DNA from: a virus
Length of the DNA: 64,000 nucleotides
Strand: one strand, 5' to 3'
IMG/VR virus record: IMGVR_UViG_3300020183_000016
Location: 1 to 64,000 of that record
Each line of letters opens with the position of its first letter. Position 1 is the first letter of the stretch. This document shows positions 1 to 8,700 of the stretch, one piece after another. The translations under genes and the position numbers were made by a program. The notes beneath the pieces were generated by a model. It was not told where the DNA came from. It was given only the letters and a program-made list of their open reading frames with translations, and searched no databases.

Positions 1-304
1 ATTTTATTTTATCCCCTTCGTATGTACCATTTTCAACATAAGATGTAAAATGAATATTAGGGTATTTTAATTTGGTACCATCATTAAACTCAATAAACGA
101 GTTTCCACTATCACAAGAGTTGTTTAACTTTGGGTTTTGAGAACAAAAACCGAGGTCGGGTTTCCCATATTTCTCTATATAAACTTTAGTTACTATAGGT
201 AATGTATCACCTGTTGATTGTTCCACGATTAATGGTTTTACATCACCGATCGTTGACTCAATTAATTGATAAAATCTTTTCTTATATTCATTAATTGTTC
301 TCAT
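1..304 (-). CDS. Leader-bearing protein, C-terminus beyond window edge
   Basis: The frame opens at an ATG on the complementary strand (304) and runs off the left edge after about 101 codons, so only the N-terminal part is visible. The first 28 residues (starting MRTINEYKKRF) are basic and helix-forming and end in I26-V27-E28, the same layout as the leaders of ten other proteins in this window. After the leader comes a polar region with two cysteines and no domain I recognise. An ATATTTATA element lies 15 bases upstream on the same strand. The gene points away from the sheath operon. Function unknown; membership in the leader group is an inference from the N-terminus alone. Confidence 0.6.
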   Translation of the reverse strand, partial: MRTINEYKKRFYQLIESTIGDVKPLIVEQSTGDTLPIVTKVYIEKYGKPDLGFCSQNPKLNNSCDSGNSFIEFNDGTKLKYPNIHFTSYVENGTYEGDKIK

Positions 305-319
305 AGTATTTTGTTTAAT

Positions 320-328
320 TATAAATAT
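320..328 (-). promoter_or_regulatory. ATATTTATA element
   Basis: An exact ATATTTATA on the complementary strand, 15 bases before the start at 304. It is one of ten exact copies placed just before genes, read here as a candidate phage promoter element. Confidence 0.35.
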
Positions 329-381
329 AAACAATCCGAAAAAAATGTGGTAGAGGGGTTATATAAATTATAATTGTATTA

Positions 382-579
382 CTAATCATTTTTCATTAAT
401 GATTCTAATTGGTTAAAATTGGTACAACTTTCAGGATCCCAACCATTTTCTCTAACATACGGGTTTTCATACATATCATCCATAAATATAACTGATATTG
501 GTTTAATATCAGGAATGTATCAATTAGAACCAAAAGTTTTAGGGACGATAACTAAAAATACTATAATTTTATTATTCAC
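382..579 (-). pseudogene. Small frame interrupted by an in-frame TGA
   Basis: On the complementary strand a GTG at 579, overlapping the end of the upstream gene, opens a 65-codon frame. It is clean except for one TGA at codon 20 (positions 520-522). The two halves read like one protein: a hydrophobic start (NNKIIVFLVIVPKTFGSN), then YIPDIKPISVIFMDD and an acidic, aromatic tail ending at TAG (382-384). A single TGG-to-TGA change would explain the break. Alternatively only the last 33 codons, from an ATG inside the frame, are translated, or nothing is. No family recognised. Confidence 0.35.
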
Positions 580-721
580 CGTATATATCTTTAGGTTTGA
601 GACATTTTTCTTTTATTAATTTTTCTACAAAAGAAAACATCTTTAAACCATTTTGTTCACAATAATCTTTTAAAATTTTATGAGTCATAGGGGTAATTTT
701 TAAATTCTTATCTCTTTTCAT
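572..721 (-). CDS. Small ribbon-helix-helix-like protein
   Basis: A 49-aa protein on the complementary strand, start ATG at 721, stop TAA at 572-574. The sequence has the shape of a ribbon-helix-helix (Arc/CopG-like) DNA-binding unit. There is a short beta-type segment (NLKIT, residues 6-10), then helix A (THKILKDYCEQNG), then helix B (SFVEKLIKEK, about 30-39). Such proteins usually act as dimers on inverted repeats. A perfect 8-bp inverted repeat lies 50 bases upstream, in the gap before the sheath gene, so autoregulation or control of the divergent operon is plausible but not shown. An ATATTTATA element sits 4 bases before the start. Confidence 0.65.
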   Translation of the reverse strand: MKRDKNLKITPMTHKILKDYCEQNGLKMFSFVEKLIKEKCLKPKDIYGE

Positions 722-725
722 ACCA

Positions 726-734
726 TATAAATAT
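726..734 (-). promoter_or_regulatory. ATATTTATA element
   Basis: Exact copy on the complementary strand, 4 bases before the ATG at 721. A TACTTTTG, which fits the Bacteroidota -7 consensus TAnnTTTG, lies further upstream at 745-752 on the same strand but has no good TTTG partner. Confidence 0.35.
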
Positions 735-771
735 GTAAGTATGACAAAAGTAATATAAAAATCATACTAAA

Positions 772-791
772 TTTGTGTTATACAACACAAA
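772..791. promoter_or_regulatory. Inverted repeat, candidate operator
   Basis: TTTGTGTT (772-779) and AACACAAA (784-791) form a perfect 8-bp inverted repeat around the four bases ATAC. It lies in the divergent gap between the small ribbon-helix-helix-like gene and the sheath gene. It overlaps the -33 element of a host-type promoter facing the sheath. No T-run follows, so an operator is more likely than a terminator. Confidence 0.5.
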
Positions 792-802
792 AAATATTTT
801 TT
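772..802 (+). promoter_or_regulatory. Host-type promoter facing the sheath gene
   Basis: TTTG (772-775), 19 bases, then TATTTTTT (795-802). This matches the Bacteroidota primary-sigma consensus TTTG-N19/21-TAnnTTTG in all but the final base. Start of transcription would fall near 807, giving a leader of about 64 bases. Confidence 0.4.
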
Positions 803-815
803 CTAAAAAATCAAT

Positions 816-824
816 ATATTTATA
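816..824 (+). promoter_or_regulatory. ATATTTATA element upstream of sheath
   Basis: Exact copy, 46 bases before the sheath ATG. The leader that follows is almost purely A and T and ends in AAATTAAATTAA directly before the start, an A-rich initiation context. Confidence 0.4.
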
Positions 825-870
825 TTTAAAGAAATTAATAAATAATAAGATAAAAAATAAATTAAATTAA

Positions 871-3720
871 ATGGCATCAACAGACAGAATTTTTGTGAGT
901 CCTGGAGTTTTTACTTCAGAAAAAGACTTAACATTTGTAACTAGACAGGTTGGGGTTACTACGTTAGGATTATTAGGTGAAACACCTAAAGGTCCAGCGT
1001 TTGAACCAGTTTTCATATCTAATTACGATGAATTCATTAGTTATTTTGGTGGGTTAAATCCCGAAAAATTCAAAGCTAGTGGGTTCAATAAATATGAATT
1101 AAATTACATTGCAAAATCATTCCTAACACAAACTAATCAATTATACGTTAGTAGAATTTTAGGTTTATCGGGATATAAGGCAGGAAATGCATGGTCAATC
1201 ACATTAGATTCTTCTGCAGATCCTTCTACTACAGGTATTACAAATACTACATCGTATGGTGTTTTAATGACATATTCTGCAACTACTGCGGGATTACCAG
1301 TAACTATTACTTTTAATGACCCTAATTTAACTGCTTTATATAATGATAACCAAATTAATGGATTCTTTTCGAATATAGGGTTATTAAATACAGGTGATAC
1401 AATAAATGTAACTACACCTTATTATGTAAAAACAGGATGTAATTTTAGTGGGGCAACATTTGATTTAGAAGTTATTTCAGAAGGTAATGCATCAGCAGGA
1501 TTTGTAACAGGTACTACAAGTGGTACAGTTGTTAGTTATACGGCTAGTTGTTATACAGATATAGATGGTAGTGTTATCGCTACTTTAAGATCTAGAGGAT
1601 TCTACGATGGATTAGAAAATTTAACATATTATGTAACGGGAGTAACTGATACATTAATGACAAATACTTCCAATTTACCATCAAATGCATTGGCTTCATT
1701 TAATATATCTGGTGTTACATACAATGGAGATAACTTCAATTATGAGGTTTCTATGGACAAAACTAAAAAGAATTTCTTACCTAGAGTATTTGGGCAATCT
1801 ACACAAGATAAAGAGACTGAATTATGGGTTGAGGAGATTTATAATAATGTTTTAGAAGATTTAATTAGTGCTAACAAAGTAAGAGGTTTGGATGTATCAT
1901 TCGTTAACATCGATTATACAATCACAAATAACTTAAATAATTATTTAGAAAGTTGGAAAACTGCTGCATCACCTTGGGTTCTTTCAGAAGTAAAAGGTGT
2001 TGGTGTAGGTTCTACATTACAAAGATTATTTAGATTAGTAACAATATCTGATGGTAATACGGCGAATCAAGACGTTAAATTTTCAATTTTAAATATTCAA
2101 CCAGATAACAAAACTTTTGATTTAATTGTTAGAAAATTTAATGATACAGATGCTAATCCTAGTGTTGTCGAGAAATTCTCTTCACTTTCTATGGATAGTG
2201 CTTCTATTGGATTTATTGCTAGAAAAATTGGTACAACAGATGGTGAATTTCCATTAAGAAGTAAATATATAATGGTAGAATTGTGGGATGGAAATGATCC
2301 AGATTTGGCTAACCATTTTCCAGCAGGTTTTGAGGGTGTTTTAAATAGAACTTATATTGGTTCTAATAGAACTGCTTTACCACCAAAAATCGAATATAAA
2401 ACTAAATATTCTGATTTCAATACATCTAAATTAAGAAAAACATATTTAGGTTTAAATAGTGATATTGGGGTAGATCAAGACTTCTTTGATTATAAAGGTT
2501 TAAATGCAGTTAATGATGGTGTTTATACTGGAAAAACAGATGGTTTCCATTTAGATGTTAATGCTACTAACTCTTTAATAGATTTAGGTGATCAAAGTTA
2601 TATCCCAACATTACAGGTAGGTATTTCAGCTTTTACAACTGACGCATCTTTAATCGGTGGTCCTTATGAAAAAGTGGCAGCAAGAAAATTCACTTTTGCA
2701 CCTTTTGGTGGATGGGATGGTTGGGATGAGTATAGAACTAAAAGAACTAACGGAGATTCTTATACTAAGAATGGGACTAAAGGTTCATTAGGTTTAACTA
2801 AAGGGATATTTAATACATTTATCACCTCTGAAGGTGATGATGGAATTACTTCTGACTATTACGCATATTTAAATGGTATTTATACTTATAATAATCCTGA
2901 AGCGGTAAATATAAATGTATTTGCTACACCAGGTATAGATTTAAGAGACAATATCAGTTTGATTGAAAATGCGGTTGATATGGTTGAAACTGATAGAGCA
3001 GATTCACTTTATATTATTACAACACCTGATGTTGACGTAGATGGTGTAGCATTAACTCCAGGTGAAGCAGTCGATATCATTGAGGATTCTGGAATCGATT
3101 CTAACTATTCTGCCACATATTGGCCTTGGTTACAAATGAATGACACAGAAAACAATAGATACGTATGGTTACCACCAACAGTAGAAGTTGTAAGAAACAT
3201 CGCATTAACTGATAACGTAGCATTCCCTTGGTTCGCAGCGGCAGGTTTAAATAGAGGTACAACTACGGCAATTAAAGCTAGAGTTAAACTTAAATTAGAT
3301 GATAGAGATGATCTTTATGAAGGAAGAATTAATCCTATGGCAACATTCTCAGATGTAGGTGTAGTTATATTTGGTAACAAAACATTACAAGTTAGAGAAA
3401 GTGCTCTTAATAGAATTAATGTTAGAAGATTGTTACTACAGGCTAGAAAACTTATATCGGCAGTTTCTATCAGACTACTATTTGAACAAAATGACGATGT
3501 AGTAAGAAATCAATTCCTAAGTTTAGTTAACCCAATATTAGATAATATTAGAAAAGAAAGAGGTTTAACTGACTTTAGAGTAACATTAGATGATACTCCA
3601 GAATCAATAGATAGAAATGAATTAAATGGTAGAATATTTATTAAACCAACAAGATCTTTAGAATATATTTCGATAGAATTTAATATTACTAACACAGGAG
3701 CAAGTTTTGATGATATTTAA
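871..3720 (+). CDS. Tail sheath protein (gp18-like)
   Basis: The contractile sheath surrounds the tail tube and shortens on infection. The N-terminus (FVSPGVFTSEKDLTF) is the typical sheath opening, followed by the ETPKGPAFEP type segment. The C-terminal 150 residues carry the conserved sheath domain: the WFAAAGLNRG segment, then SALNRINVRRLL, and a last part on residual beta strands (DFRVTLDDTPES, GRIFIKPTRSLEYI). At 949 aa it is clearly longer than T4 gp18 (about 659 aa). The extra length sits in the middle, which is probably surface-exposed. It is the first gene of the rightward tail block and has an A-rich initiation site, as expected of a very abundant protein. Confidence 0.95.
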   Translation: MASTDRIFVSPGVFTSEKDLTFVTRQVGVTTLGLLGETPKGPAFEPVFISNYDEFISYFGGLNPEKFKASGFNKYELNYIAKSFLTQTNQLYVSRILGLSGYKAGNAWSITLDSSADPSTTGITNTTSYGVLMTYSATTAGLPVTITFNDPNLTALYNDNQINGFFSNIGLLNTGDTINVTTPYYVKTGCNFSGATFDLEVISEGNASAGFVTGTTSGTVVSYTASCYTDIDGSVIATLRSRGFYDGLENLTYYVTGVTDTLMTNTSNLPSNALASFNISGVTYNGDNFNYEVSMDKTKKNFLPRVFGQSTQDKETELWVEEIYNNVLEDLISANKVRGLDVSFVNIDYTITNNLNNYLESWKTAASPWVLSEVKGVGVGSTLQRLFRLVTISDGNTANQDVKFSILNIQPDNKTFDLIVRKFNDTDANPSVVEKFSSLSMDSASIGFIARKIGTTDGEFPLRSKYIMVELWDGNDPDLANHFPAGFEGVLNRTYIGSNRTALPPKIEYKTKYSDFNTSKLRKTYLGLNSDIGVDQDFFDYKGLNAVNDGVYTGKTDGFHLDVNATNSLIDLGDQSYIPTLQVGISAFTTDASLIGGPYEKVAARKFTFAPFGGWDGWDEYRTKRTNGDSYTKNGTKGSLGLTKGIFNTFITSEGDDGITSDYYAYLNGIYTYNNPEAVNINVFATPGIDLRDNISLIENAVDMVETDRADSLYIITTPDVDVDGVALTPGEAVDIIEDSGIDSNYSATYWPWLQMNDTENNRYVWLPPTVEVVRNIALTDNVAFPWFAAAGLNRGTTTAIKARVKLKLDDRDDLYEGRINPMATFSDVGVVIFGNKTLQVRESALNRINVRRLLLQARKLISAVSIRLLFEQNDDVVRNQFLSLVNPILDNIRKERGLTDFRVTLDDTPESIDRNELNGRIFIKPTRSLEYISIEFNITNTGASFDDI

Positions 3721-3740
3721 TTAATAAATAATAACAATAA

Positions 3741-3764
3741 ATTGGGGGGGGTAAATCCCCCAAT
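3741..3764. other. G-rich stem-loop after sheath gene
   Basis: ATTGGGGG (3741-3748) pairs with CCCCCAAT (3757-3764). The run of eight G is striking in this A+T-rich DNA. No T-run follows on the + strand, so it looks more like an attenuator, mRNA 3'-end stabiliser or processing site than a standard terminator. Confidence 0.45.
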
Positions 3765-3786
3765 AAATAAATTAAAATAAAAAGAG

Positions 3787-4134
3787 ATGAAAATTAGAAA
3801 AAACGGAAAAACGATTACTTTATCTGAATCAGATATGAGAAGAATTGTAAAAAAACTTTTAAGAGAAAGTGTTGACCCAGAAACTGCGGTTCTTGATTGT
3901 ATTAAAGAAAATACAACTTTAACAGATTTGACTGAAATACCTGAAGCGTGTGTAACAATGATTGTTGATAAAGATGTTACTAAAGCATTAGAATGTGGAA
4001 CGAGTATGAATCCAAAAACGGCAAAAATAATTCTTAGTAAAATAGAACCTATTTCTAGATGTGTTGCTGGTAAAATGGGCGGTTCAGATGGAGATAGAGT
4101 TAAAGTACCTGGAACTACTGGAGGTTCATATTAA
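3787..4134 (+). CDS. Small leader-bearing protein
   Basis: A 115-aa protein. Residues 1-27 form a basic amphipathic leader containing LSESDMRRIVKKLLRE, closely related to the leaders of the next two genes. The candidate cut site is L25-R26-E27 before S28. The remaining 88 residues hold four cysteines (about residues 38, 55, 69 and 97) and a Gly/Thr-rich tail, and match no family I know. It follows the sheath gene after a G-rich hairpin, so its expression may be lower than that of the sheath. Confidence 0.8.
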   Translation: MKIRKNGKTITLSESDMRRIVKKLLRESVDPETAVLDCIKENTTLTDLTEIPEACVTMIVDKDVTKALECGTSMNPKTAKIILSKIEPISRCVAGKMGGSDGDRVKVPGTTGGSY

Positions 4135-4135
4135 A

Positions 4136-4174
4136 TAAAAAAAATTAAAATAAATTATAAAGATGAAAAGAAGA
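4136..4174 (+). repeat. 39-bp direct repeat, copy 1 (leader cassette)
   Basis: This stretch (T, eight A, TTAAAATAAATTATAAAG, then ATG and the next 9 bases) is identical to 4671-4709. It spans the A-rich ribosome-entry region and the first four codons of the gene at 4163. Similarity continues at protein level to residue 23. Confidence 0.85.
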
Positions 4175-4645
4175 TTAGTTAGATTAACTGAGTCAGATTT
4201 GACTCGAATAGTTCGAAGAGTTATCAAAGAAGAAGACGAAACCGCTCAAGCTGATGAAGTGGTGAAAGATGTTGATGTTGCACAATACTGTTCAGCTAAA
4301 GGAGTACCAGGTTGGGTTACAAAAACATTAAACGCTTTACCTGCCGACAAAAAAGAAGAGGCGATAGAGTTTATCAAAAATTTTGGAAATGCAGTTAGTG
4401 GTAAAAGTGTTAAAGAATTAATTAATCTTAGAAGAGAAATTAAACAACAAAAACAAAAAGCAGAATCTGCAGGAGCAATAAATGAAAATTTGGCCCCTAT
4501 AATTATTGCAGGTGTTTCTATTTCTGCAAGTGTATTAATTGCAATCGCAGCGATTTTATTGATAATTATAATATTTTTAATTGTTAAAAAATCAAGTGGA
4601 AAAAAATACGGTTGTGGTGGTCCAGGTTGGTGGAATGATTTATAA
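4163..4645 (+). CDS. Leader-bearing protein with C-terminal membrane segment
   Basis: A 160-aa protein. The leader (residues 1-23, with RLVRLTESDLTRIVRRVIKE) differs from that of the next gene at only a few positions and ends at I21-K22-E23. The middle is a charged helix (about 60-100). A strongly hydrophobic segment spans residues 111-138 and is followed by KKSSGKKYGCGGPGWW, a basic and aromatic tail suited to a membrane interface. Its body is unrelated to the body of its neighbour despite the near-identical start. I cannot assign a function; a membrane-active injected protein is a guess from the hydrophobic tail and leader. Confidence 0.8.
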   Translation: MKRRLVRLTESDLTRIVRRVIKEEDETAQADEVVKDVDVAQYCSAKGVPGWVTKTLNALPADKKEEAIEFIKNFGNAVSGKSVKELINLRREIKQQKQKAESAGAINENLAPIIIAGVSISASVLIAIAAILLIIIIFLIVKKSSGKKYGCGGPGWWNDL

Positions 4646-4670
4646 AAAACAATAATTATGAATAATTTAC

Positions 4671-4709
4671 TAAAAAAAATTAAAATAAATTATAAAGATG
4701 AAAAGAAGA
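4671..4709 (+). repeat. 39-bp direct repeat, copy 2 (leader cassette)
   Basis: Identical to 4136-4174, covering the A-rich initiation region and first codons of the gene at 4698. Synonymous and conservative differences begin only after the fourth codon. Confidence 0.85.
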
Positions 4710-5291
4710 GTAGTTAGATTAACTGAATCTGATTTAAGAAGAATAGTTAAAAGAGTAATTAAAGAAGATATGGGTGGCATGGATGATGTACACCCAAGAT
4801 TTGGAAATTTAAATTTATCTGATTATAGTCGAGATGAATTAATGGGTATGAATGACGAAGGGGAATTAAGTAGAGGTGAAGTAATTGAGCTAATTGCTGA
4901 CTTTTTAGAACAAAATGTTTTACCTGAATTAGATCCTACTGAAGTAAGTATTTTACAATCTAAAGTAGATTCTTCTAATGCTAGTAATTTAGCGGAAAGA
5001 TATCTTAGAGAAAATGAAGATTTACCTAGAAATATGGGTGGTAGGAACGCAGAATATATGGAAAAGGCAATGATGGGTGGAGGAGCAGGTTTAGCTTTAA
5101 CAGGTGCAGTATCCGCTTTAGGTTCTTTTATGGGTTGGTCAGAATTTTTGTTAACTCAAAAAATTCATCAGTATGTAGATTCGTTAGGTCTAGGTAACTA
5201 TGCTGGTCCAATATCAGTTGCAATGGTTGCTGCAGGTTTAGCTTTAGTGTTAGGTGGAAGAAACATGAAATACAGAAGAACAGGAATATAA
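4698..5291 (+). CDS. Leader-bearing protein with two hydrophobic segments
   Basis: A 197-aa protein. Residues 1-23 are the leader (VVRLTESDLRRIVKRVIKE) with candidate site I21-K22-E23 before D24. An acidic region follows (about 24-115). Two hydrophobic segments (about 124-147, Gly/Ala-rich, and 170-188) flank a short amphipathic stretch, and the end is basic (KYRRTGI). It is the last of the three small leader genes after the sheath and is directly followed by a hairpin terminator. No family recognised. Confidence 0.8.
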   Translation: MKRRVVRLTESDLRRIVKRVIKEDMGGMDDVHPRFGNLNLSDYSRDELMGMNDEGELSRGEVIELIADFLEQNVLPELDPTEVSILQSKVDSSNASNLAERYLRENEDLPRNMGGRNAEYMEKAMMGGGAGLALTGAVSALGSFMGWSEFLLTQKIHQYVDSLGLGNYAGPISVAMVAAGLALVLGGRNMKYRRTGI

Positions 5292-5293
5292 TA

Positions 5294-5320
5294 AAAAACC
5301 CCTATTTTTTAGGGGTTTTT
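5294..5320. terminator. Bidirectional hairpin terminator
   Basis: AAAAACCCCTA (5294-5304) pairs with TAGGGGTTTTT (5310-5320) around five T. It has T-runs in both directions. It ends the sheath transcript and also the leftward gene, whose TAG stop lies inside the stem. Confidence 0.9.
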
Positions 5321-5640
5321 CTTTGTTCTTTGTATGATTCTAATATTTTAATTATTTCATCTACCTCAACTTTATCTTTGTCACTTACCATTTTCCAGTT
5401 TTTTTTCTCATAAAGGTATTTCCAAAAAATAAAAAAATGTGACAATATTATTAAAGATAAAGTAAATAAATTTATTTTACATATTATAAAATAAGGTATC
5501 AATAAAAATAATAATGTTATAATAAAATTAAAATTTTTTGAATTAGATAAAGACAAAAATTTATAATTTAAAATTACTCTTCTAAGTTTGGAATCAGAAA
5601 CATTTTTATAAAGTTCTGCCTCTTTTTGTATTTTAGTCAT
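5302..5640 (-). CDS. Moron: small two-helix membrane protein
   Basis: A 112-aa leftward gene among rightward tail genes. The start chosen is the ATG at 5640 (MTKIQKEAELYKNV). The longer possible start at 5697 would lie upstream of the promoter at 5656-5686 and is therefore unlikely. Residues 1-30 are charged. Two adjacent hydrophobic segments (FIITLLFLLIPYFIICKI and LFTLSLIILSHFFIFW) suggest a membrane hairpin, and the lysine-rich end is cytosolic. It has its own host-type promoter and terminators on both sides, the hallmark of a moron expressed independently of the phage programme. Superinfection exclusion or another membrane role is possible but not shown. Confidence 0.75.
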   Translation of the reverse strand: MTKIQKEAELYKNVSDSKLRRVILNYKFLSLSNSKNFNFIITLLFLLIPYFIICKINLFTLSLIILSHFFIFWKYLYEKKNWKMVSDKDKVEVDEIIKILESYKEQRKTPKK

Positions 5641-5655
5641 AAGATTTATGTTATA

Positions 5656-5686
5656 CAAATATATAATTATATTTTTAATAAACAAA
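5656..5686 (-). promoter_or_regulatory. Host-type (Bacteroidota) promoter for the leftward moron
   Basis: On the complementary strand TTTG (5686-5683), exactly 19 bases, then TATATTTG (5663-5656). This is a full match to the Bacteroidota consensus TTTG-N19/21-TAnnTTTG. Transcription should start near 5651, about 11 bases before the ATG at 5640. Confidence 0.8.
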
Positions 5687-5714
5687 ATTTTTAACAAAAA
5701 TTTTAAATTTTTTA

Positions 5715-5741
5715 AAACCCAATTTAAAGTTGGGTTTTTTA
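5715..5741 (+). terminator. Hairpin terminator in the divergent gap
   Basis: AAACCCAA (5715-5722) pairs with TTGGGTTT (5730-5737), followed by TTTATTTT. It reads rightward although no rightward gene ends here, so it completes an insulated cassette (5294-5741) around the moron. The gene at 5764 then needs its own start signal, offered by the element at 5752. Confidence 0.75.
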
Positions 5742-5751
5742 TTTTATTTAA

Positions 5752-5760
5752 ATATTTATA
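5752..5760 (+). promoter_or_regulatory. ATATTTATA element
   Basis: Exact copy directly downstream of a terminator and 3 bases before the ATG at 5764. If it is a promoter, the transcript would be leaderless or nearly so. Confidence 0.4.
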
Positions 5761-5763
5761 AAT

Positions 5764-8700
5764 ATGAATAGATTATTTTCAGAAAAAGAAATTAAAAAAA
5801 TTAAAGAATTTATTTATAAAAAACCTTTAAATGAACAGCGATGGTTGGATGATGTTATTGATTCTGCCAAAAATTTAGATACTAGTAAAAATATTTTTAA
5901 GAATATACCTGATATAAAAATTAATTTAAAAGGTGCTGGTAAAAGTTTTAATGATTTTATAGACTTAGGAAATTTAATTTTTAAAAAATTAGAAATAGAA
6001 TCACTAATAACTAAATCAGAATTTACTACATTTAGGAAAAACTGGGATGATACTATTAAAGATTTAACTTTAAAAAATATAAAGACAAAAGATATTTCTG
6101 GAACCGATTTAATTAATTTTGTGAAAGGAAAAGAATTATCTGGTGAAAATTTAAAAAAAATAAACACTGATGATTTAGAATATCTTGTTAGTTTACAAGT
6201 ATTAAATAGGCAAATGATTACTAAAATAGATGATATCGAAAGTAATTTTAACAAATTATTCGCAGAAAAATTAAATGAATATATTAGAATTAATGGTGAA
6301 GAAGGTTTTAAACAATTAAAAAGTGATTTAGGATCAGGTAAAAAAACTTCGGAAGAAGTTTGGCAGATTTTGAAAAACCCAACAAAAAAAGAAAAGGATT
6401 TACCTAAAAGTGAAATCCCTAAAAATGATCCTCAACAAATTGTGGGACTTAAATTATCAGATATCCCAAAAGATGAATATGACATTATAGACGCTTCTTT
6501 TAAAAAATATGGTTTTGATAAAGATTGGGGGTTTGATCCAGATACAGGAGAACCAATTTATGTGACATTACAAATAAATGGACAAAATGTAAAATTTTCT
6601 TTAAACAAACAAGGACCAGAAGAGCTAGATTTTATAAAAATAAGAGATGATAAATTAGAAGATTTATACAGATCTGAATTCGATAAGACTTTTGAAAACA
6701 TGGAATGGTATCAAATACCATCTATAATGGATTGGATTAAAAATCAAAAAATATTAAAAGATCCAAATTTAAGAAGTAAATATTTAAAAAGATATGATGT
6801 TCCATTTGGTGTAAAAATGTATGTAAATGATATAAATGGTAATTTTGGGCAATGGGTTATAGTTAACCCAACCGCAATTGCTGATTATAGGAAACCAAAA
6901 AATTTAGAAGATTTAAAAAATAGTATATTTCATGTAATTTATCATGAATTAACTCATGTTTTACAAAATAATCAAACTAGTATACATGGTAATTACACAT
7001 ATAAATCGGGTTATTTTAAAGATGGTAATGAAGCTTGGGGTTATTTAACTGGTAAAAGAGAAATGTCACCGACTAAAGAAATAGAAATTGATGATTTTGA
7101 TTTTTGGGTGTGGCAAAGAGACGATATAAACAATTTGGAATCTGAAGTTAGAAAATTTGGTGCGGAAAAAAATATAGATACCAGTAAAGACTATACATGG
7201 ATAGAAGATTTTAAAACATGGGCAAAAGATAATAAAATTGTTCCTGAAAAATATATTAAAAAAGTTACCAAAAAAGTTGTTACATCTAAATTTAATACAA
7301 ATTTATTTGGTGATGATGTTAAAGTTAAAGCTATAAAACTTTCTTTAGATGACTGGTCAAATTTTAACGATGAATATAAAAAAATAAAACAAAAAACTGA
7401 TAATTTAGATGATGCTAAATTTTTAAAGTTTATTGAGAATAACTTAAACATTAGAGAGATAGAAAGAATTGTTATGGACGCATCTAAAGAATTAAGTTAT
7501 TGGTCTCATGTTCAGGAAATTGAGGCTGAATTTACTGCCAGTATTAAAAATATATTAGAATTAGGTACATTAGAAAAAAATAAAGGATTTGCCACATTTT
7601 TAGTAGACTATTTAAGGGGTACAGATAAATCACAAAAATTAGTGGACATTGATCTACAAAGAATCAAAAATTCTATAAATATAGAAGAACCTAAACCTAG
7701 AGATTTAAATAATTTAGAAAAAATAAAAGAATTTTTTAAAAAATACATAGATAAATTTTTAAATAAAAATATTACTGATGAGGTAAAATTAGAAAAAGAA
7801 ATATCGAGTGTAGATAGTTGGGTTAATAATATACCTAAAGATTTTTTTGAAGTACTGGGTAAATTAGAAAGAAAATGGAAAAAAATATATCCAGAACAAG
7901 CAAAAAAAATGGAAAAGGGTTTATATAGACAGGCATATAATTTAATTTCTAGTGGATTTCCTGCATTGTTACCATTTATTGCTAGTGGTTTATCAGATGA
8001 TGAAACAGAAGAAACTAAAAACGAATCAATTATCTATAAAAAAAGTTATTTAACAGAGTCATTGAAAAAAACTTATTCTTTTGATTGGGATGATAATATA
8101 TTAAAAATGCCAACAAGAATTCATTTAGATTACAAGGTAGGTGGGATATATTGGGTACCAGTTTCAGTATCAACGGAACAATTTAGATCTATTAGACATA
8201 AATTAGGTTCGGAATTTAGATATAAAAATGATAATATAAATGATGCATTTAAAGATTTTAGAAATTATGATTCTTTTATTAAAGACGTTAATTACGCATT
8301 AGATAGAAGAGATTATGCACCTAGTTTTAATGATTTTAAAGAAGCGTTAATTAATGGTGAAGATTTTTCTATTATAACTGCCAGATCGAATTCACCTAAA
8401 TCTTTAATAGATGGTATTAAAATAATTATAGATAAAAATTTTTCATATGGCAATAAAAAACAAATGGAAAAAAATCTTAAAGGTATATCTATAGAAGAAT
8501 ATCTTAGTTTACAAGATTATCATCCAGTTTCATCAAAAGAATTTTTAGATAATTTTAATTTAGATACTACTGAAAGTAAACCTGAAAAAGGAAAAGAGGT
8601 TGCGTTCGAAAACTTTGTTGATAGGGTAGTAAAACAAATAGACGGTATAATAGATAATCCTAATTTTGAGGGTATTAGTGTTGGTTATAGTGATGATGAT

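Noticed and set aside
382-579. TGA read as tryptophan (recoded phage genetic code)
   Set aside because: Several genes end in TGA where reading through gives only a few codons or would run into the overlapping next gene, and frames of up to 2818 codons contain no TGA. Trp is encoded by TGG throughout. The standard code holds.
419-619. Rightward 66-codon frame
   Set aside because: It overlaps two leftward frames with better protein character and has no initiation context; it is an antisense shadow.
5641-5697. Longer N-terminus for the leftward membrane protein
   Set aside because: The promoter elements at 5656-5686 lie inside this extension, so it would not be on the mRNA.
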